From JACDBE01 sp963714055 (GTDB taxonomy: Bacteria > Actinomycetota > Acidimicrobiia > Spongiisociales > UBA5794), in contig OY970227.1 of assembly GCA_963714055.1 (NCBI GenBank), positions 2,170,001-2,234,000 on the forward strand: a stretch of 64,000 bases of DNA, in the 5' to 3' direction. Position numbers and translations under genes: made by a program. The notes below the pieces were generated by a model. That model was not told the DNA's origin and did no database searches. It saw only the letters and a list, made by a program, of their open reading frames with translations. Below, piece by piece: positions 20,121-28,319 of the stretch. The first letter of the stretch is position 1, and each line of letters opens with the position of its first letter.

Positions 20121-20126
20121 TCCGGG

Positions 20127-20960
20127 GTGACCCAAGAAGCCACCGGGGCCACCGTCTGCTACCGGCACCCCGACCGCGCCACCCGGCTGAGCTGCGCCAG
20201 CTGTGGGAAACCCATCTGCGTCGACTGCTCGATCGACGCCGCCGTCGGTCAGAAGTGCCCCGACTGCGCCCGCCCCGAAGGGCGCAACCGAGTGGTCGAC
20301 GTGCGGCGACAGAGCCGGTTCGACCGGGCGCCGGTGTCGATGACGATCCTCGCCGCCTGCGTCGCCATCGGGGTGGCGACGATGGTGTCGCCGGCGATCG
20401 AGGCCGAGCTCGGCAGACGGTTCGCGCACTTCAACGTCCTCGTGGAGGCGGGCGAATGGTGGCGACTCCTCACCCACGCCTTCCTCCACGTCGGGCTGAT
20501 GCACCTGGCGTTCAACATGTACGCCCTGTACCTGTTCGGGCCCGAGCTCGAAGGCAAGGTCGGCTCGCTGCCCTTCGCCCTGCTCTATGCGGCGTCGGCG
20601 GTGGGCGGCGGGGTTGCTGCGTTCTTGTTCGCCGGGCCCGAATACGTTGCGGTCGGGGCGTCGGGTGCCATCTTCGGGCTGTTCGGGGCATGGCTGTTCG
20701 TCGCCTACCGGATGCGTCACTCCCCGGGCGGCCGCAACCTCCTCAGCCAGCTCATCGCCATGCTGGCGATCAACCTGGCGCTCCCTCTACTGCTGCCCAA
20801 CATCGGGTGGCTGGCCCACCTGGGCGGCCTGGTCACCGGTGCGTTGGTGGCGGCGATCTGGTCACGGGTGGCCGTGGGCCACGCCGACGCGGTGCGACGG
20901 CGCAGCATCTCGGCCGGGCTCGTCCTGGTGGCACTGCTCGCCGTGGTGCTCGTCGCCTGA
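20127..20960 (+). CDS. Rhomboid intramembrane serine protease with N-terminal zinc finger
   Basis: Membrane protease of 277 residues. Residues about 10-50 form a B-box-like zinc site (CYRHPDRATRLSCASCGKPIC, then CPDC), and about six membrane helices follow. Catalytic Ser is in VGASGAIFGLFG and catalytic His in GWLAHLGGLVTG. HVGLMHLAFNMYALYLFGPELE is the conserved rhomboid helix 2 motif. In the family it cuts transmembrane segments of other proteins. Its target is unknown. Confidence 0.9.
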   Translation: MTQEATGATVCYRHPDRATRLSCASCGKPICVDCSIDAAVGQKCPDCARPEGRNRVVDVRRQSRFDRAPVSMTILAACVAIGVATMVSPAIEAELGRRFAHFNVLVEAGEWWRLLTHAFLHVGLMHLAFNMYALYLFGPELEGKVGSLPFALLYAASAVGGGVAAFLFAGPEYVAVGASGAIFGLFGAWLFVAYRMRHSPGGRNLLSQLIAMLAINLALPLLLPNIGWLAHLGGLVTGALVAAIWSRVAVGHADAVRRRSISAGLVLVALLAVVLVA

Positions 20961-20987
20961 GAGCCTGGGCTGGCGAACGGCGGGCGG

Positions 20988-20993
20988 TAGGAT
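20988..20993 (+). promoter_or_regulatory. -10 element TAGGAT, leaderless, for purF
   Basis: TAGGAT ends six bases before the purF GTG at 21000. Confidence 0.55.
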
Positions 20994-20999
20994 CGCCCG

Positions 21000-22406
21000 G
21001 TGGCGGAGTCTCCAATCACGATGCAGCGCCCCGGTGAGGCCTGCGGGGTGTTCGGCGTGTACGCACCCGGCGAGGACACCGCCCGGCTGACCTACTTCGG
21101 GTTGTTCGCCCTCCAGCACCGTGGCCAGGAGAGCGCCGGCATCGCCGTCGCCGACGGGGAGATGGTCACCGTGGTGAAGGACCTGGGCCTGGTCGCCCAG
21201 GTGTTCGACGAGCCAACGCTGGCGACGCTGGAGGGCGGCGTCGCCATCGGCCACACCCGCTACTCGACCACCGGCTCGTCGGTGTGGCACAACTCTCAGC
21301 CGTCGTACCGCCAGGTCGGCGACAACGGCATCGCCCTCGCCCACAACGGCAACCTCACCAACACACCGCAGCTCGCCGCCGACGTCGGCCGGCTGTACGC
21401 CAGCTCCGACTCCGATCTGATGACGGAGGCGATCGCCGTCGCCATGGGCGGCGGCGCCGACCTGGCGACCGCGGTGTCCGCCACGGTGACCCGATTCGAG
21501 GGGGCCTTCAGCCTGGCGATCATGGATCGCGACTCGCTGGTGGCGGTGCGCGACCCGTACGGCTTTCGCCCTCTGTGCCTGGGCACCCTGCGATCCGGCT
21601 GGGTCATCGCCTCCGAGACCGCAGCCCTCGACATCATCGGCGCCGAGTTCGTGCGCCAGATCGAGCCCGGCGAGGTGCTGGTCATCGACGGGGACGGCCC
21701 GAGGTCGCGGTGGCCGTACCCCCGCACCGAGAGCCGGCTTTGCCTGTTCGAGTTCATCTACTTCGCCAGGCCCGACTCGTTGCTGCAGGGGCGCAACGTC
21801 CACGCCGCCCGCTGGCAGATGGGGTACCGGCTGGCCGAACAGGCCCCGGTCCAGGGAGACATCGTCGTCCCCGTGCCCGAGAGTGGCATCCCGGCGGCGC
21901 AGGGCTTCGCCGCCTGCAGCCGGATCCCGTACGCCGACGGCCTGGTCAAGAATCGGTACGTCGGCAGGACCTTCATCGAGCCGGCGCAGTCGATGCGGGA
22001 CCAGGGCATCCGGATGAAGCTCAACCCGATCGGCGAGGTCCTCGACGGGCGACGGGTGGTGCTGGTCGACGACTCCATCGTCCGAGGATCGACCACCCGC
22101 CAGCTCATCCAGATGGTGCGGGACGCCGGCGCCTCCGAGATCCACCTGCGCATCTCGTCGCCGCCCTACAAGTGGCCGTGCTTCTACGGGATGGACACCG
22201 GCGACCGCGACACCCTCCTCGCCGCCGACCGCAGTGTCGAGGAGGTCCGGGAGTTCCTCGAGGTCGACTCGCTGGGTTACCTCGACCTGGCGTCGGTGAT
22301 CGAGGCCACCGGCGCCGGCGGCTTCTGCACCGCCTGTCTGTCAGGGGACTACCCGACCGACGTCCGCGCCGCAGGGGGGGACAAGTTCGTTCTCGAGCGG
22401 GTGTGA
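21000..22406 (+). CDS. purF: Amidophosphoribosyltransferase
   Basis: First committed step of purine synthesis: PRPP + glutamine gives phosphoribosylamine. A propeptide of about 14 residues precedes the nucleophile Cys15 (EACGVFGVYAP), as in Bacillus-type PurF. Four Cys expected to bind a 4Fe-4S cluster are visible in RLCLFEF, WPCFYGM and FCTACLSGD. The PRPP loop is VVLVDDSIVRGSTTRQLI. Length is 468 residues. purM starts inside the stop codon (TGATG). This is a separate promoter-led block from purC-purL. Confidence 0.96.
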   Translation: MAESPITMQRPGEACGVFGVYAPGEDTARLTYFGLFALQHRGQESAGIAVADGEMVTVVKDLGLVAQVFDEPTLATLEGGVAIGHTRYSTTGSSVWHNSQPSYRQVGDNGIALAHNGNLTNTPQLAADVGRLYASSDSDLMTEAIAVAMGGGADLATAVSATVTRFEGAFSLAIMDRDSLVAVRDPYGFRPLCLGTLRSGWVIASETAALDIIGAEFVRQIEPGEVLVIDGDGPRSRWPYPRTESRLCLFEFIYFARPDSLLQGRNVHAARWQMGYRLAEQAPVQGDIVVPVPESGIPAAQGFAACSRIPYADGLVKNRYVGRTFIEPAQSMRDQGIRMKLNPIGEVLDGRRVVLVDDSIVRGSTTRQLIQMVRDAGASEIHLRISSPPYKWPCFYGMDTGDRDTLLAADRSVEEVREFLEVDSLGYLDLASVIEATGAGGFCTACLSGDYPTDVRAAGGDKFVLERV

Positions 22407-23422
22407 TGGCCACCTACCGGGAAGCAGGGGTCGACCTGGCCGCCGCCGCCGCCGTGGTCGACCGTATCGGGGGGAGCGTCACCGCAACCTGGAGTGACGA
22501 CGTCGTCGGCGGGTTCGGCGGTTTCGCCGCCGGCATCCGCCTGCCGGCGGGCTACCGGCGCCCGGTGCTGATGATGGTGACCGACGGGGTGGGAACCAAG
22601 GCCGTGCTGGCCCGGCGCACCGGGTTGGTGGGGGGCCTCGGAGCCGACCTGGTGGCGATGTGCGTCGACGACCTGGTGGCCGCCGGCGCCCGTCCCCTGG
22701 CGATGACCGACTACATCGCCATCGGGTCGATGGACGTCGAGGCGGTGTCGGCGCTGGTCGCCTCGATCGCCGCCGCCTGTGCCGAGGCGGGGGTGGCGTT
22801 GCTCGGCGGCGAGACCGCCGAGCACCCCGGGGTGATGGACCCTGACGGCTTCGATCTGGCCGGCGCCGCCGTCGGCATCGTCGAGGAGGGCAGGGAGGTG
22901 GACGGCTCCGAGATCGTCCCCGGCGACGTGGTCATCGGGGTGCGGTCGCCGAACCTGCGGGCCAACGGCTTCTCGCTGGTGCGCCGGGTGGTCGACGGCG
23001 CCGACCTGGACAGCCCGATGCCCGGTGGTGGCGGCGCCACCGTGGCCGAGACCATCCTGGCGCCGTCGATCCTCTACACCCCGGCGATCGTCGCTCTGCT
23101 GGAGCGGATGAGACCCCACGGGATGGCGCACATCACGGGAGGCGGGCTCGGAGGCAACATCGCCCGCATCCTTCCCCGGGGTTGCCAAGCGGTGATCGAG
23201 ACCGGCTCGTGGGAACCGCCCCCGGTGTTCGCCTTCGTGGCCGAGGCCGGCGGCATCGACCGTGACGAGATGTTCGCCGTCTTCAACATGGGCGTCGGCT
23301 TCGTCGTGGTGACCGCCACCGATCTCGTCGATGGCGCCGTCGCCTCGCTGGCGGCGTCCGGCCTGGAGGCGGGCGTGATCGGTGCCGTGGTGCCCGGGGA
23401 CCGAACCGTCCGGCTCTCCTGA
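22406..23422 (+). CDS. purM: Phosphoribosylformylglycinamidine cyclo-ligase (AIR synthetase)
   Basis: Closes the imidazole ring: FGAM + ATP gives AIR. The 338-residue protein has VTDGVGTKAVLA, DLVAMCVDDLVAAGARPL, LLGGETAEHPGVM, SPNLRANGFSLVR and HITGGGLGGNIAR. The ATG shares one base with the purF stop. The next gene starts seven bases downstream and probably rides on the same transcript. Confidence 0.96.
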   Translation: MATYREAGVDLAAAAAVVDRIGGSVTATWSDDVVGGFGGFAAGIRLPAGYRRPVLMMVTDGVGTKAVLARRTGLVGGLGADLVAMCVDDLVAAGARPLAMTDYIAIGSMDVEAVSALVASIAAACAEAGVALLGGETAEHPGVMDPDGFDLAGAAVGIVEEGREVDGSEIVPGDVVIGVRSPNLRANGFSLVRRVVDGADLDSPMPGGGGATVAETILAPSILYTPAIVALLERMRPHGMAHITGGGLGGNIARILPRGCQAVIETGSWEPPPVFAFVAEAGGIDRDEMFAVFNMGVGFVVVTATDLVDGAVASLAASGLEAGVIGAVVPGDRTVRLS

Positions 23423-23428
23423 TCGAAG

Positions 23429-24499
23429 GTGGACACCTCCACCGTTCGCATGGCGATCGACCCGGAGGACCATGCGGCGGCCGCCGACCTCATCCGGCAG
23501 TACGTCGCCTCGCTCGCCTTCGAGCTCGACTTCCAGGATGTCGACGCCGAGCTGGCCGATCTCGCCGCCGGTTTCGGCGGCGACAGGGGTGCGCTGTTCC
23601 TGGCGGTGGCCGACGAGGCCGGGTCGGCGGAGCCGGTGGGCGTGGTCGGGGTGCGGATGATCGGTGATGGGCTGGCCGAGCTGAAGCGGATGTACCTGCG
23701 CCCGGAGGGCCGGGGCCGCGGGCTGGGCAGGAAGCTGGGCGAGCATGCCATCGCCGCCGCTCGCCGGCTCGGCGCCGCCCGGATCGTGCTCGACACCGAC
23801 CAGGCGTCGATGGCCGAGGCCAACACCCTCTACGAGTCGCTCGGGTTCGTCGACATCGATCGCTACCGCGAGAACCCGCTGGCTTGCGCCCGGTTCATGG
23901 GGCTCGACCTCGTCGCCGGTACCGCGCCGGCCGTCGGCGTGGTGCTCGCCGGCGGGTCGAGCTCGCGTATGGGCCTCGACAAGCCGGGCCTCGCGGTGGC
24001 CGGCCGGCCCATGATCGACCACGTCGTCACCGCGCTCGCCGAGGCCGGCGTAGAACGGGTGGTGGTGTCGGGCCGCCTCGTCGAAGGGCTGGACGGCGTT
24101 CCCGACCCGCCAGGCCTGGCGGGGCCGGTCGCCGGGCTGCTCGCCGCCTTCCGGCGCCTACCGGGCCGGGACGTGCTGCTGGTGGCCGCCGACCAGCCGA
24201 TGGTGGCGCCGGCCACGCTCCGCCGGCTGCTCGACGAGCCAGGCGACGCCGTGGTGCCGGTCGACGTCGCCCGGCAGACGACCTGTGCCGTGTACCGGCA
24301 CGACTGCTATCCGGCGCTGGAACGCCTCGTCGCGTCCGACCCCAACCCATCGCTGCAACGCCTCCTCGACCAGGTGGCGACGACGGAGATCGCCCCGGCC
24401 ACGTGGCGACGGTGGGGGGAGGACGGCCGTTCCTGGCGCAGCATCGACACCCCGGACGAGCTGTCCGCGGTCCGGGCGTCGTGGCCGGGCCGCCAATAG
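23429..24499 (+). CDS. GNAT acetyltransferase fused to a MobA-like nucleotidyltransferase
   Basis: 356-residue two-domain protein. Residues about 1-160 are a GNAT N-acetyltransferase: the acetyl-CoA loop is RPEGRGRGLGRKLGEHAI, followed by ANTLYESLGFVDIDRYREN. From about residue 168 a MobA-type domain begins with VGVVLAGGSSSRMGLDKP, the nucleotide-binding signature for molybdopterin guanylyltransferase, and continues with LLVAADQPMVAP, where Asp is the expected metal ligand. There is no stop or frame change between the domains, so the fusion is real as sequenced. Likely activity of the second half: GMP or CMP transfer to molybdenum cofactor. Substrate of the first half is unknown. It may be co-transcribed with purM. 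Confidence 0.85.
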   Translation: MDTSTVRMAIDPEDHAAAADLIRQYVASLAFELDFQDVDAELADLAAGFGGDRGALFLAVADEAGSAEPVGVVGVRMIGDGLAELKRMYLRPEGRGRGLGRKLGEHAIAAARRLGAARIVLDTDQASMAEANTLYESLGFVDIDRYRENPLACARFMGLDLVAGTAPAVGVVLAGGSSSRMGLDKPGLAVAGRPMIDHVVTALAEAGVERVVVSGRLVEGLDGVPDPPGLAGPVAGLLAAFRRLPGRDVLLVAADQPMVAPATLRRLLDEPGDAVVPVDVARQTTCAVYRHDCYPALERLVASDPNPSLQRLLDQVATTEIAPATWRRWGEDGRSWRSIDTPDELSAVRASWPGRQ

Positions 24500-24693
24500 G
24501 GCTCCCGAAGGAGCTCGGCTTCGAGACCACACCACCAACGCGTCGGGCCTCCCACCCCCAACCCTTGCCTTCAAGGGCCGCCTGCGGCACCCACCCGCCT
24601 CGTCGGGTGATCGCCGGTCGAAGCCTCTTAGGCTCGACACCACACCGCGAGCATTCGCGGGAACCGGACAGGCGCCGGCGTCGTCCCACGGGA
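24500..24693 (+). other. Intergenic stretch with short hairpins
   Basis: No gene is supported. Short inverted repeats are visible: AGCCTCTTAGGCT near 24625 and CCGCGAGCATTCGCGG at 24645-24660. They could form a weak terminator for the GNAT-MobA gene; no T-run follows. Confidence 0.3.
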
Positions 24694-25215
24694 ATGACAC
24701 GCCCGACCGTTGCCCCCCTGCTCCTGATGCTGGCTCTCGCCGCATGCTCTGACGGTGGCGGCCCTGCAGCCGCCGACAGCACCGCCGATCACGAGACCGG
24801 GACCCTCGCCGTCGACAGCACCGCCGATCACGAGACCGGCACTCTCGCCGTGCGGCTGGAGGAGATCGACGGGGTGTTCGTCGAGGGGTTCGAGATCGGT
24901 CTGCGGGTCGAGACCCCCGATGGGGAGGTCCTCGACGCCCTCCTCTGGACCGACTTCGTGGCATCACTCGATCGCAACGACATCGACGCCTACTACGACA
25001 GCGTCTACGTGCTCGACGTCCCCGCCGGGGACATCGTCGTGCTCGCCGAGGTGAACGTCGGCATGGGCCCGGCGCCGTCGGTGCCGGACCTCGAGGGCTA
25101 CCTGCCCTGCCGGCTCGTCGTCAGCGTGCCCGCGGGTGGGCGGGTCGAGGTGCAAGCCACGTTCGACGACTCGACCCGGTGCCTCCGCCCGGTCGAGGAC
25201 CCGGTCTCGGAGTAG
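24694..25215 (+). CDS. Small secreted lipoprotein
   Basis: 173 residues from the ATG at 24694. The signal is MTRPTVAPLLLMLALAAC with lipobox LAAC, so it is predicted to be lipid-anchored outside the membrane. A 13-residue unit DSTADHETGTLAV is repeated twice after the lipid site. The rest is a beta-rich acidic domain (VFVEGFEIGLRVETPDGEV) with two Cys (PCRL and RCLR) that may pair. I do not recognise the family. A longer open frame upstream of 24694 is not protein-like. Confidence 0.72.
   Translation: MTRPTVAPLLLMLALAACSDGGGPAAADSTADHETGTLAVDSTADHETGTLAVRLEEIDGVFVEGFEIGLRVETPDGEVLDALLWTDFVASLDRNDIDAYYDSVYVLDVPAGDIVVLAEVNVGMGPAPSVPDLEGYLPCRLVVSVPAGGRVEVQATFDDSTRCLRPVEDPVSE
24775..24852 (+). 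repeat. 39-bp tandem duplication inside the lipoprotein gene
   Basis: Two adjacent 39-base units (24775-24813 and 24814-24852), differing at about three bases, encode the same 13 residues. Being a multiple of three it keeps the frame. It lengthens the linker after the lipid anchor. Confidence 0.85.
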
Positions 25216-25282
25216 CCGATCGGGTCGCGGCATGTGCCGACCCCGTCTCCTTCGCCACAGTCGAGGCACCATCTTCGGCGGC

Positions 25283-25288
25283 TAGGTT
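25283..25288 (+). promoter_or_regulatory. -10 element TAGGTT, leaderless, for the hydratase/isomerase gene
   Basis: TAGGTT ends seven bases before the ATG at 25296 and no ribosome site is seen. Confidence 0.5.
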
Positions 25289-25295
25289 GCTCGTC

Positions 25296-26099
25296 ATGGG
25301 TGTCGTCAACGTCGAGCGCCGCGGGCATGTCTCCGTGGTCTGGCTCGACGACCCGGAGCGGCGCAACGCAATGGCGCCGGCGTTCTGGGACGAGTTGCCT
25401 GCCGCAGTGGAAGCCGCCGGGTCCGACCCGGACACCAGGGCGATCGTCATCGCCGCCAATGGCCCGGCCTTCACCGTCGGGCTCGACCTCGCCGCCTTCG
25501 GGCCCACCCTCGGTGGCGGCGGGTCCAGCGTCGCCGACCGCCGTGGCACCCAGGCGATGGTGAAACGGATGCAACGCACGTTCACGGCCGTCGCCGACTG
25601 CCCGCAACCGGTGATCGCCGTCACCCACGGCTGGTGCATAGGTGCCGGGGTCGACCTGATCACGGCGTGCGACATCCGGGTCGCGGCTGCCGACACCGTC
25701 TTCTCGGTGCGGGAAACCCGGCTCGCCATGGTCGCCGATGTCGGCACGCTGCAGCGATTGCCCCGGCTGGTCAGCCCGGGCCATGTCGCCGAGCTCGTGT
25801 ACACCGGTCGGGACTTCACCGCCGCCGAGGCCGAGGCGATGGGGCTGGTCAATCGGGTGCTCCCCGACCGCGACGCCGCCGTCGCCCACGGCATGGAGCT
25901 CGCCGAGGCCATCGCCGCCAACTCGCCGCTCGCCGTCCAAGGGTCGAAGGCGGTGCTGCGCGCCGGCGAGGGAAGGAGCGTCGCCGAAGCGCTCGACTAC
26001 GTCGCCCTCTGGAACGCCGCCTATCTGCACTCGGACGACCTGGGCGAGGCGATCCGCGCCTTCACCGAGAAACGCCCCCCCGAGTTCGGCGGGACCTGA
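25296..26099 (+). CDS. Enoyl-CoA hydratase/isomerase family, dienoyl-CoA isomerase-like
   Basis: Crotonase-fold enzyme of 267 residues acting on acyl-CoA. Oxyanion-hole segments are NGPAFTVGLDLAAF and GWCIGAGVDLITACDIR. The latter, with FSVRETRLAMVADVGTLQRLP, matches the delta3,5-delta2,4-dienoyl-CoA isomerase (ECH1) pattern, including the three acids (Asp of GVD, Glu of RET, Asp of ADV). This suggests a role in degrading unsaturated fatty acids. Start chosen at 25296 because TAGGTT ends seven bases upstream. The open frame runs back to 25179. Confidence 0.85.
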   Translation: MGVVNVERRGHVSVVWLDDPERRNAMAPAFWDELPAAVEAAGSDPDTRAIVIAANGPAFTVGLDLAAFGPTLGGGGSSVADRRGTQAMVKRMQRTFTAVADCPQPVIAVTHGWCIGAGVDLITACDIRVAAADTVFSVRETRLAMVADVGTLQRLPRLVSPGHVAELVYTGRDFTAAEAEAMGLVNRVLPDRDAAVAHGMELAEAIAANSPLAVQGSKAVLRAGEGRSVAEALDYVALWNAAYLHSDDLGEAIRAFTEKRPPEFGGT

Positions 26100-26317
26100 C
26101 CAACGACGCCGCGACCAGCGGGACCCCCTTCCCGTTTGCCGTGCCCGCCTTGGGCGCTGTTCTGCATCCACCCTTCCCCCGAAAGGGGAAAGGAGACTGT
26201 TCGGCAACACCTTCTACGACAGCCCTACTGACGAGAGGGTGGTCTCACCCGGTCGATATCCGGCATTCGGCGTGGGTGGACGGTGGGCCTCAAGTGCGCC
26301 ATCACGTCAGCTCTCGG
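26100..26317 (+). other. Intergenic stretch, possible weak terminator
   Basis: No gene is supported. CCTTCCCCCGAAAGGGGAAAGG near 26170 can fold into a short stem and may end the upstream transcript. Nothing else was recognised. Confidence 0.25.
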
Positions 26318-26560
26318 CTACATCTCGACGGGGTTTCGACTCACCCGTCGCAACTTCACAAGCGAGATGACAAGCCCGATCACGCCAATGACCACCAGGG
26401 TCTCGCCGAGTCCGGTCCATCCCCAGGCAATCATTGCCGCTCCCAGGAGTATGGCGAGCACCTCACCGGCTACCTGAGCCCACGCCTGCGCCTTCGGCGA
26501 TGGTGTCGTCACTTGCACCACGCTAATGAGCCAAGGAGGTACCTGCCGGGCCCAGAGCAA
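26318..26560 (-). CDS. Small two-helix membrane protein (hypothetical)
   Basis: Frame of up to 80 residues with two hydrophobic stretches (VLAILLGAAMIAWGW and TLVVIGVIGLVISLV) and a basic end (KLRRVSRNP), as expected for a small inner-membrane protein. The start is unclear: ATG at 26560 lacks a ribosome site, and GTG codons a little downstream are alternatives. No homologue is recognised. It sits beside a repeat cluster, so the call is tentative. Confidence 0.4.
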   Translation of the reverse strand: MLWARQVPPWLISVVQVTTPSPKAQAWAQVAGEVLAILLGAAMIAWGWTGLGETLVVIGVIGLVISLVKLRRVSRNPVEM

Positions 26561-26668
26561 GGGAGAGATGAACGCCTGTCCGCGTCGGGACCAGGGTCAA
26601 CCCCGCGTGGCCGCGCACAGGTGCCGCTATGACCCGCTCGACGGGCCGTGCGATGCCGACGGAGCCTG

Positions 26669-26880
26669 ATCTGCGGGAGGAGGGCGGCGCCACCTCCCGG
26701 GAGCGGGACGGCCCGCGATGGGGTAGGGGCCCACATCTGCGGGAGGAGGCCGGATCTTCGCCGGCTGAGGAGATACGGTCGGACCGGCGTGTCATGCCCG
26801 GCGAAGATCCGGCCGGGAGCGGGACGGCCTGCGATGGGGTAGGGGCCCCATCTGCGGGAGGAGGGCGGCGCCAGCCGCCC
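26669..26880 (+). repeat. REP-like repeat cluster (copies 2-4)
   Basis: ATCTGCGGGAGGAGG occurs at 26669, 26735 and 26850. GGGAGCGGGACGGCC with GATGGGG and TAGGGGCCC occurs at about 26699 and 26816. The last copy forms a perfect hairpin (GATGGGG at 26833-26839 with CCCCATC at 26846-26852). The same unit is inverted at 6635-6679. The 456-base gap 26561-27016 holds no gene I can support. This cluster fills its centre. Confidence 0.75.
26748..26814 (+). repeat. Perfect 17-bp inverted repeat nested in the REP-like cluster
   Basis: GGCCGGATCTTCGCCGG (26748-26764) and CCGGCGAAGATCCGGCC (26798-26814) are exact complements separated by 33 bases. It looks like a separate palindromic unit inserted into one REP-like copy. 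Confidence 0.8.
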
Positions 26881-27016
26881 GGGGAATATCAATGTGACAC
26901 AATGCCGGCCATGTCGAGGCCTCCCCGCGCCACCAGGAAGCACCTGTTCGCCGCCCCGTAGGCCGTCGCCGGCCCACCGCCCGCACCCTTTCCTCGACGT
27001 CCGCAAGGAGGCACCA

Positions 27017-28312
27017 ATGCCAGAACTGAACGATGGCCCGGTCGGCGACATCATGGACCGCCACGCTGCGGTCCTGGGCCCGGTCATCGACTTCGACACC
27101 GACATCGAGATCGTGGGCTCAGACGGGTCGTGGGTGACGGCATCGGACGGCCGCCGGCTACTCGACTTCTCCACCGGCATCTCGGTCTCCAACCTCGGTC
27201 ACCAGCCGCCGGCGGTGAAGCAGGCGATCATCGACCAGCTGGACAGGGTGTGGCACTCGGGCATGGTGTTCCGCTACGACAGCCTGGTGAGCGCCGGTGA
27301 GCGACTCGGGAAGATCACACCCGAGGGCATCGACAAGTTCGTCTTCATCAACTCGGGCGCCGAGGCGGTCGAGGCATCGGTGAAGCTGGCCCGCAGGGTC
27401 TCCGGCCGGCAGGGGGTGATCGTCTTCCGTGGTGGCTTCCATGGGAGAACCATGGGCTCGGTCACCTACACCACCTCGAAGGCCAAGTACCGGCAGGGCT
27501 ACCACCCGCTGGTCGGGTCGGTGTTCGTCACCCCCTACCCATGGCCGTTCAAGTGGCAGATGACGCCGGAGGAGGCCACGTCCCGCGCCGTCGACGAGCT
27601 GCACGCGCTGCTCACCCACGAGATCAGCCCGGGAGAGGTCGCCGCCTTCCTGGTCGAGCCGGTCCAGGGTGAGGGCGGTTACTACCCGGCGGGCACCGGG
27701 TTCTTCGCCGAGCTGCGCCGCCTCGCCGACGAGCACGGCATCCTGCTCATCGCCGACGAGGTGCAGACCGGCTTCGGACGCACGGGCGAGTGGTTCGCCG
27801 TCGACCACTACGGGGTCACGCCGGACATCATGGCCATGGGCAAGGCGATCGCCAACGGGCTGCCCCTGTCGGCGGTCGGTGCCCGTGCCGACCTGGCGGA
27901 CGCGTGGTCACCCGGGGCTCACGGCACCACGTTCGGAGGCAACCCGGTGTGCTGCGCCGCCGCCGTCGCCACCATGGACACGCTGGCAACGGTGCTGCCA
28001 GGTGTGGCGGACCGCTCGACGCACTCCTTCGACCGCTTCGCCACCATGCAGAGCGACCTCGGCGTGGTGGGTGACGTGCGCGGCCTGGGGCTGATGATCG
28101 GCATCGACCTGGTGGGCGAGGACGGGCACAGCCCCGATCCCGGTGCATACGAGCACCTCAAGTCGCACTGCCTCGCCGAAGGGATGCTGCTGCTCAACTG
28201 CGGCCCGGACGGCAACGTGATCCGGTTCATCCCACCCCTCAACGTGTCCACGGAGGACCTCGACCTGGGGCTCGACATCATCGAGGCCGGTCTGCGCAGC
28301 TACGAGGGGTGA
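27017..28312 (+). CDS. Class III aminotransferase (4-aminobutyrate aminotransferase-like)
   Basis: PLP enzyme of 431 residues that moves an amino group from an omega-amino acid to a 2-oxo acid. Motifs: FINSGAEAVEASVKLAR, GGFHGRTMGSVTYT, the PLP-binding Asp in LLIADEVQTGFGRTG and the Schiff-base Lys in IMAMGKAIANGLPLSAV, then HGTTFGGNPVCCAAA. Closest in style to GabT or acetylornithine/ornithine transaminases; the substrate cannot be fixed. The ATG follows AAGGAGG at ideal spacing, so this gene has a leader of at least that length. Confidence 0.88.
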   Translation: MPELNDGPVGDIMDRHAAVLGPVIDFDTDIEIVGSDGSWVTASDGRRLLDFSTGISVSNLGHQPPAVKQAIIDQLDRVWHSGMVFRYDSLVSAGERLGKITPEGIDKFVFINSGAEAVEASVKLARRVSGRQGVIVFRGGFHGRTMGSVTYTTSKAKYRQGYHPLVGSVFVTPYPWPFKWQMTPEEATSRAVDELHALLTHEISPGEVAAFLVEPVQGEGGYYPAGTGFFAELRRLADEHGILLIADEVQTGFGRTGEWFAVDHYGVTPDIMAMGKAIANGLPLSAVGARADLADAWSPGAHGTTFGGNPVCCAAAVATMDTLATVLPGVADRSTHSFDRFATMQSDLGVVGDVRGLGLMIGIDLVGEDGHSPDPGAYEHLKSHCLAEGMLLLNCGPDGNVIRFIPPLNVSTEDLDLGLDIIEAGLRSYEG

Positions 28313-28319
28313 TCCGGGT

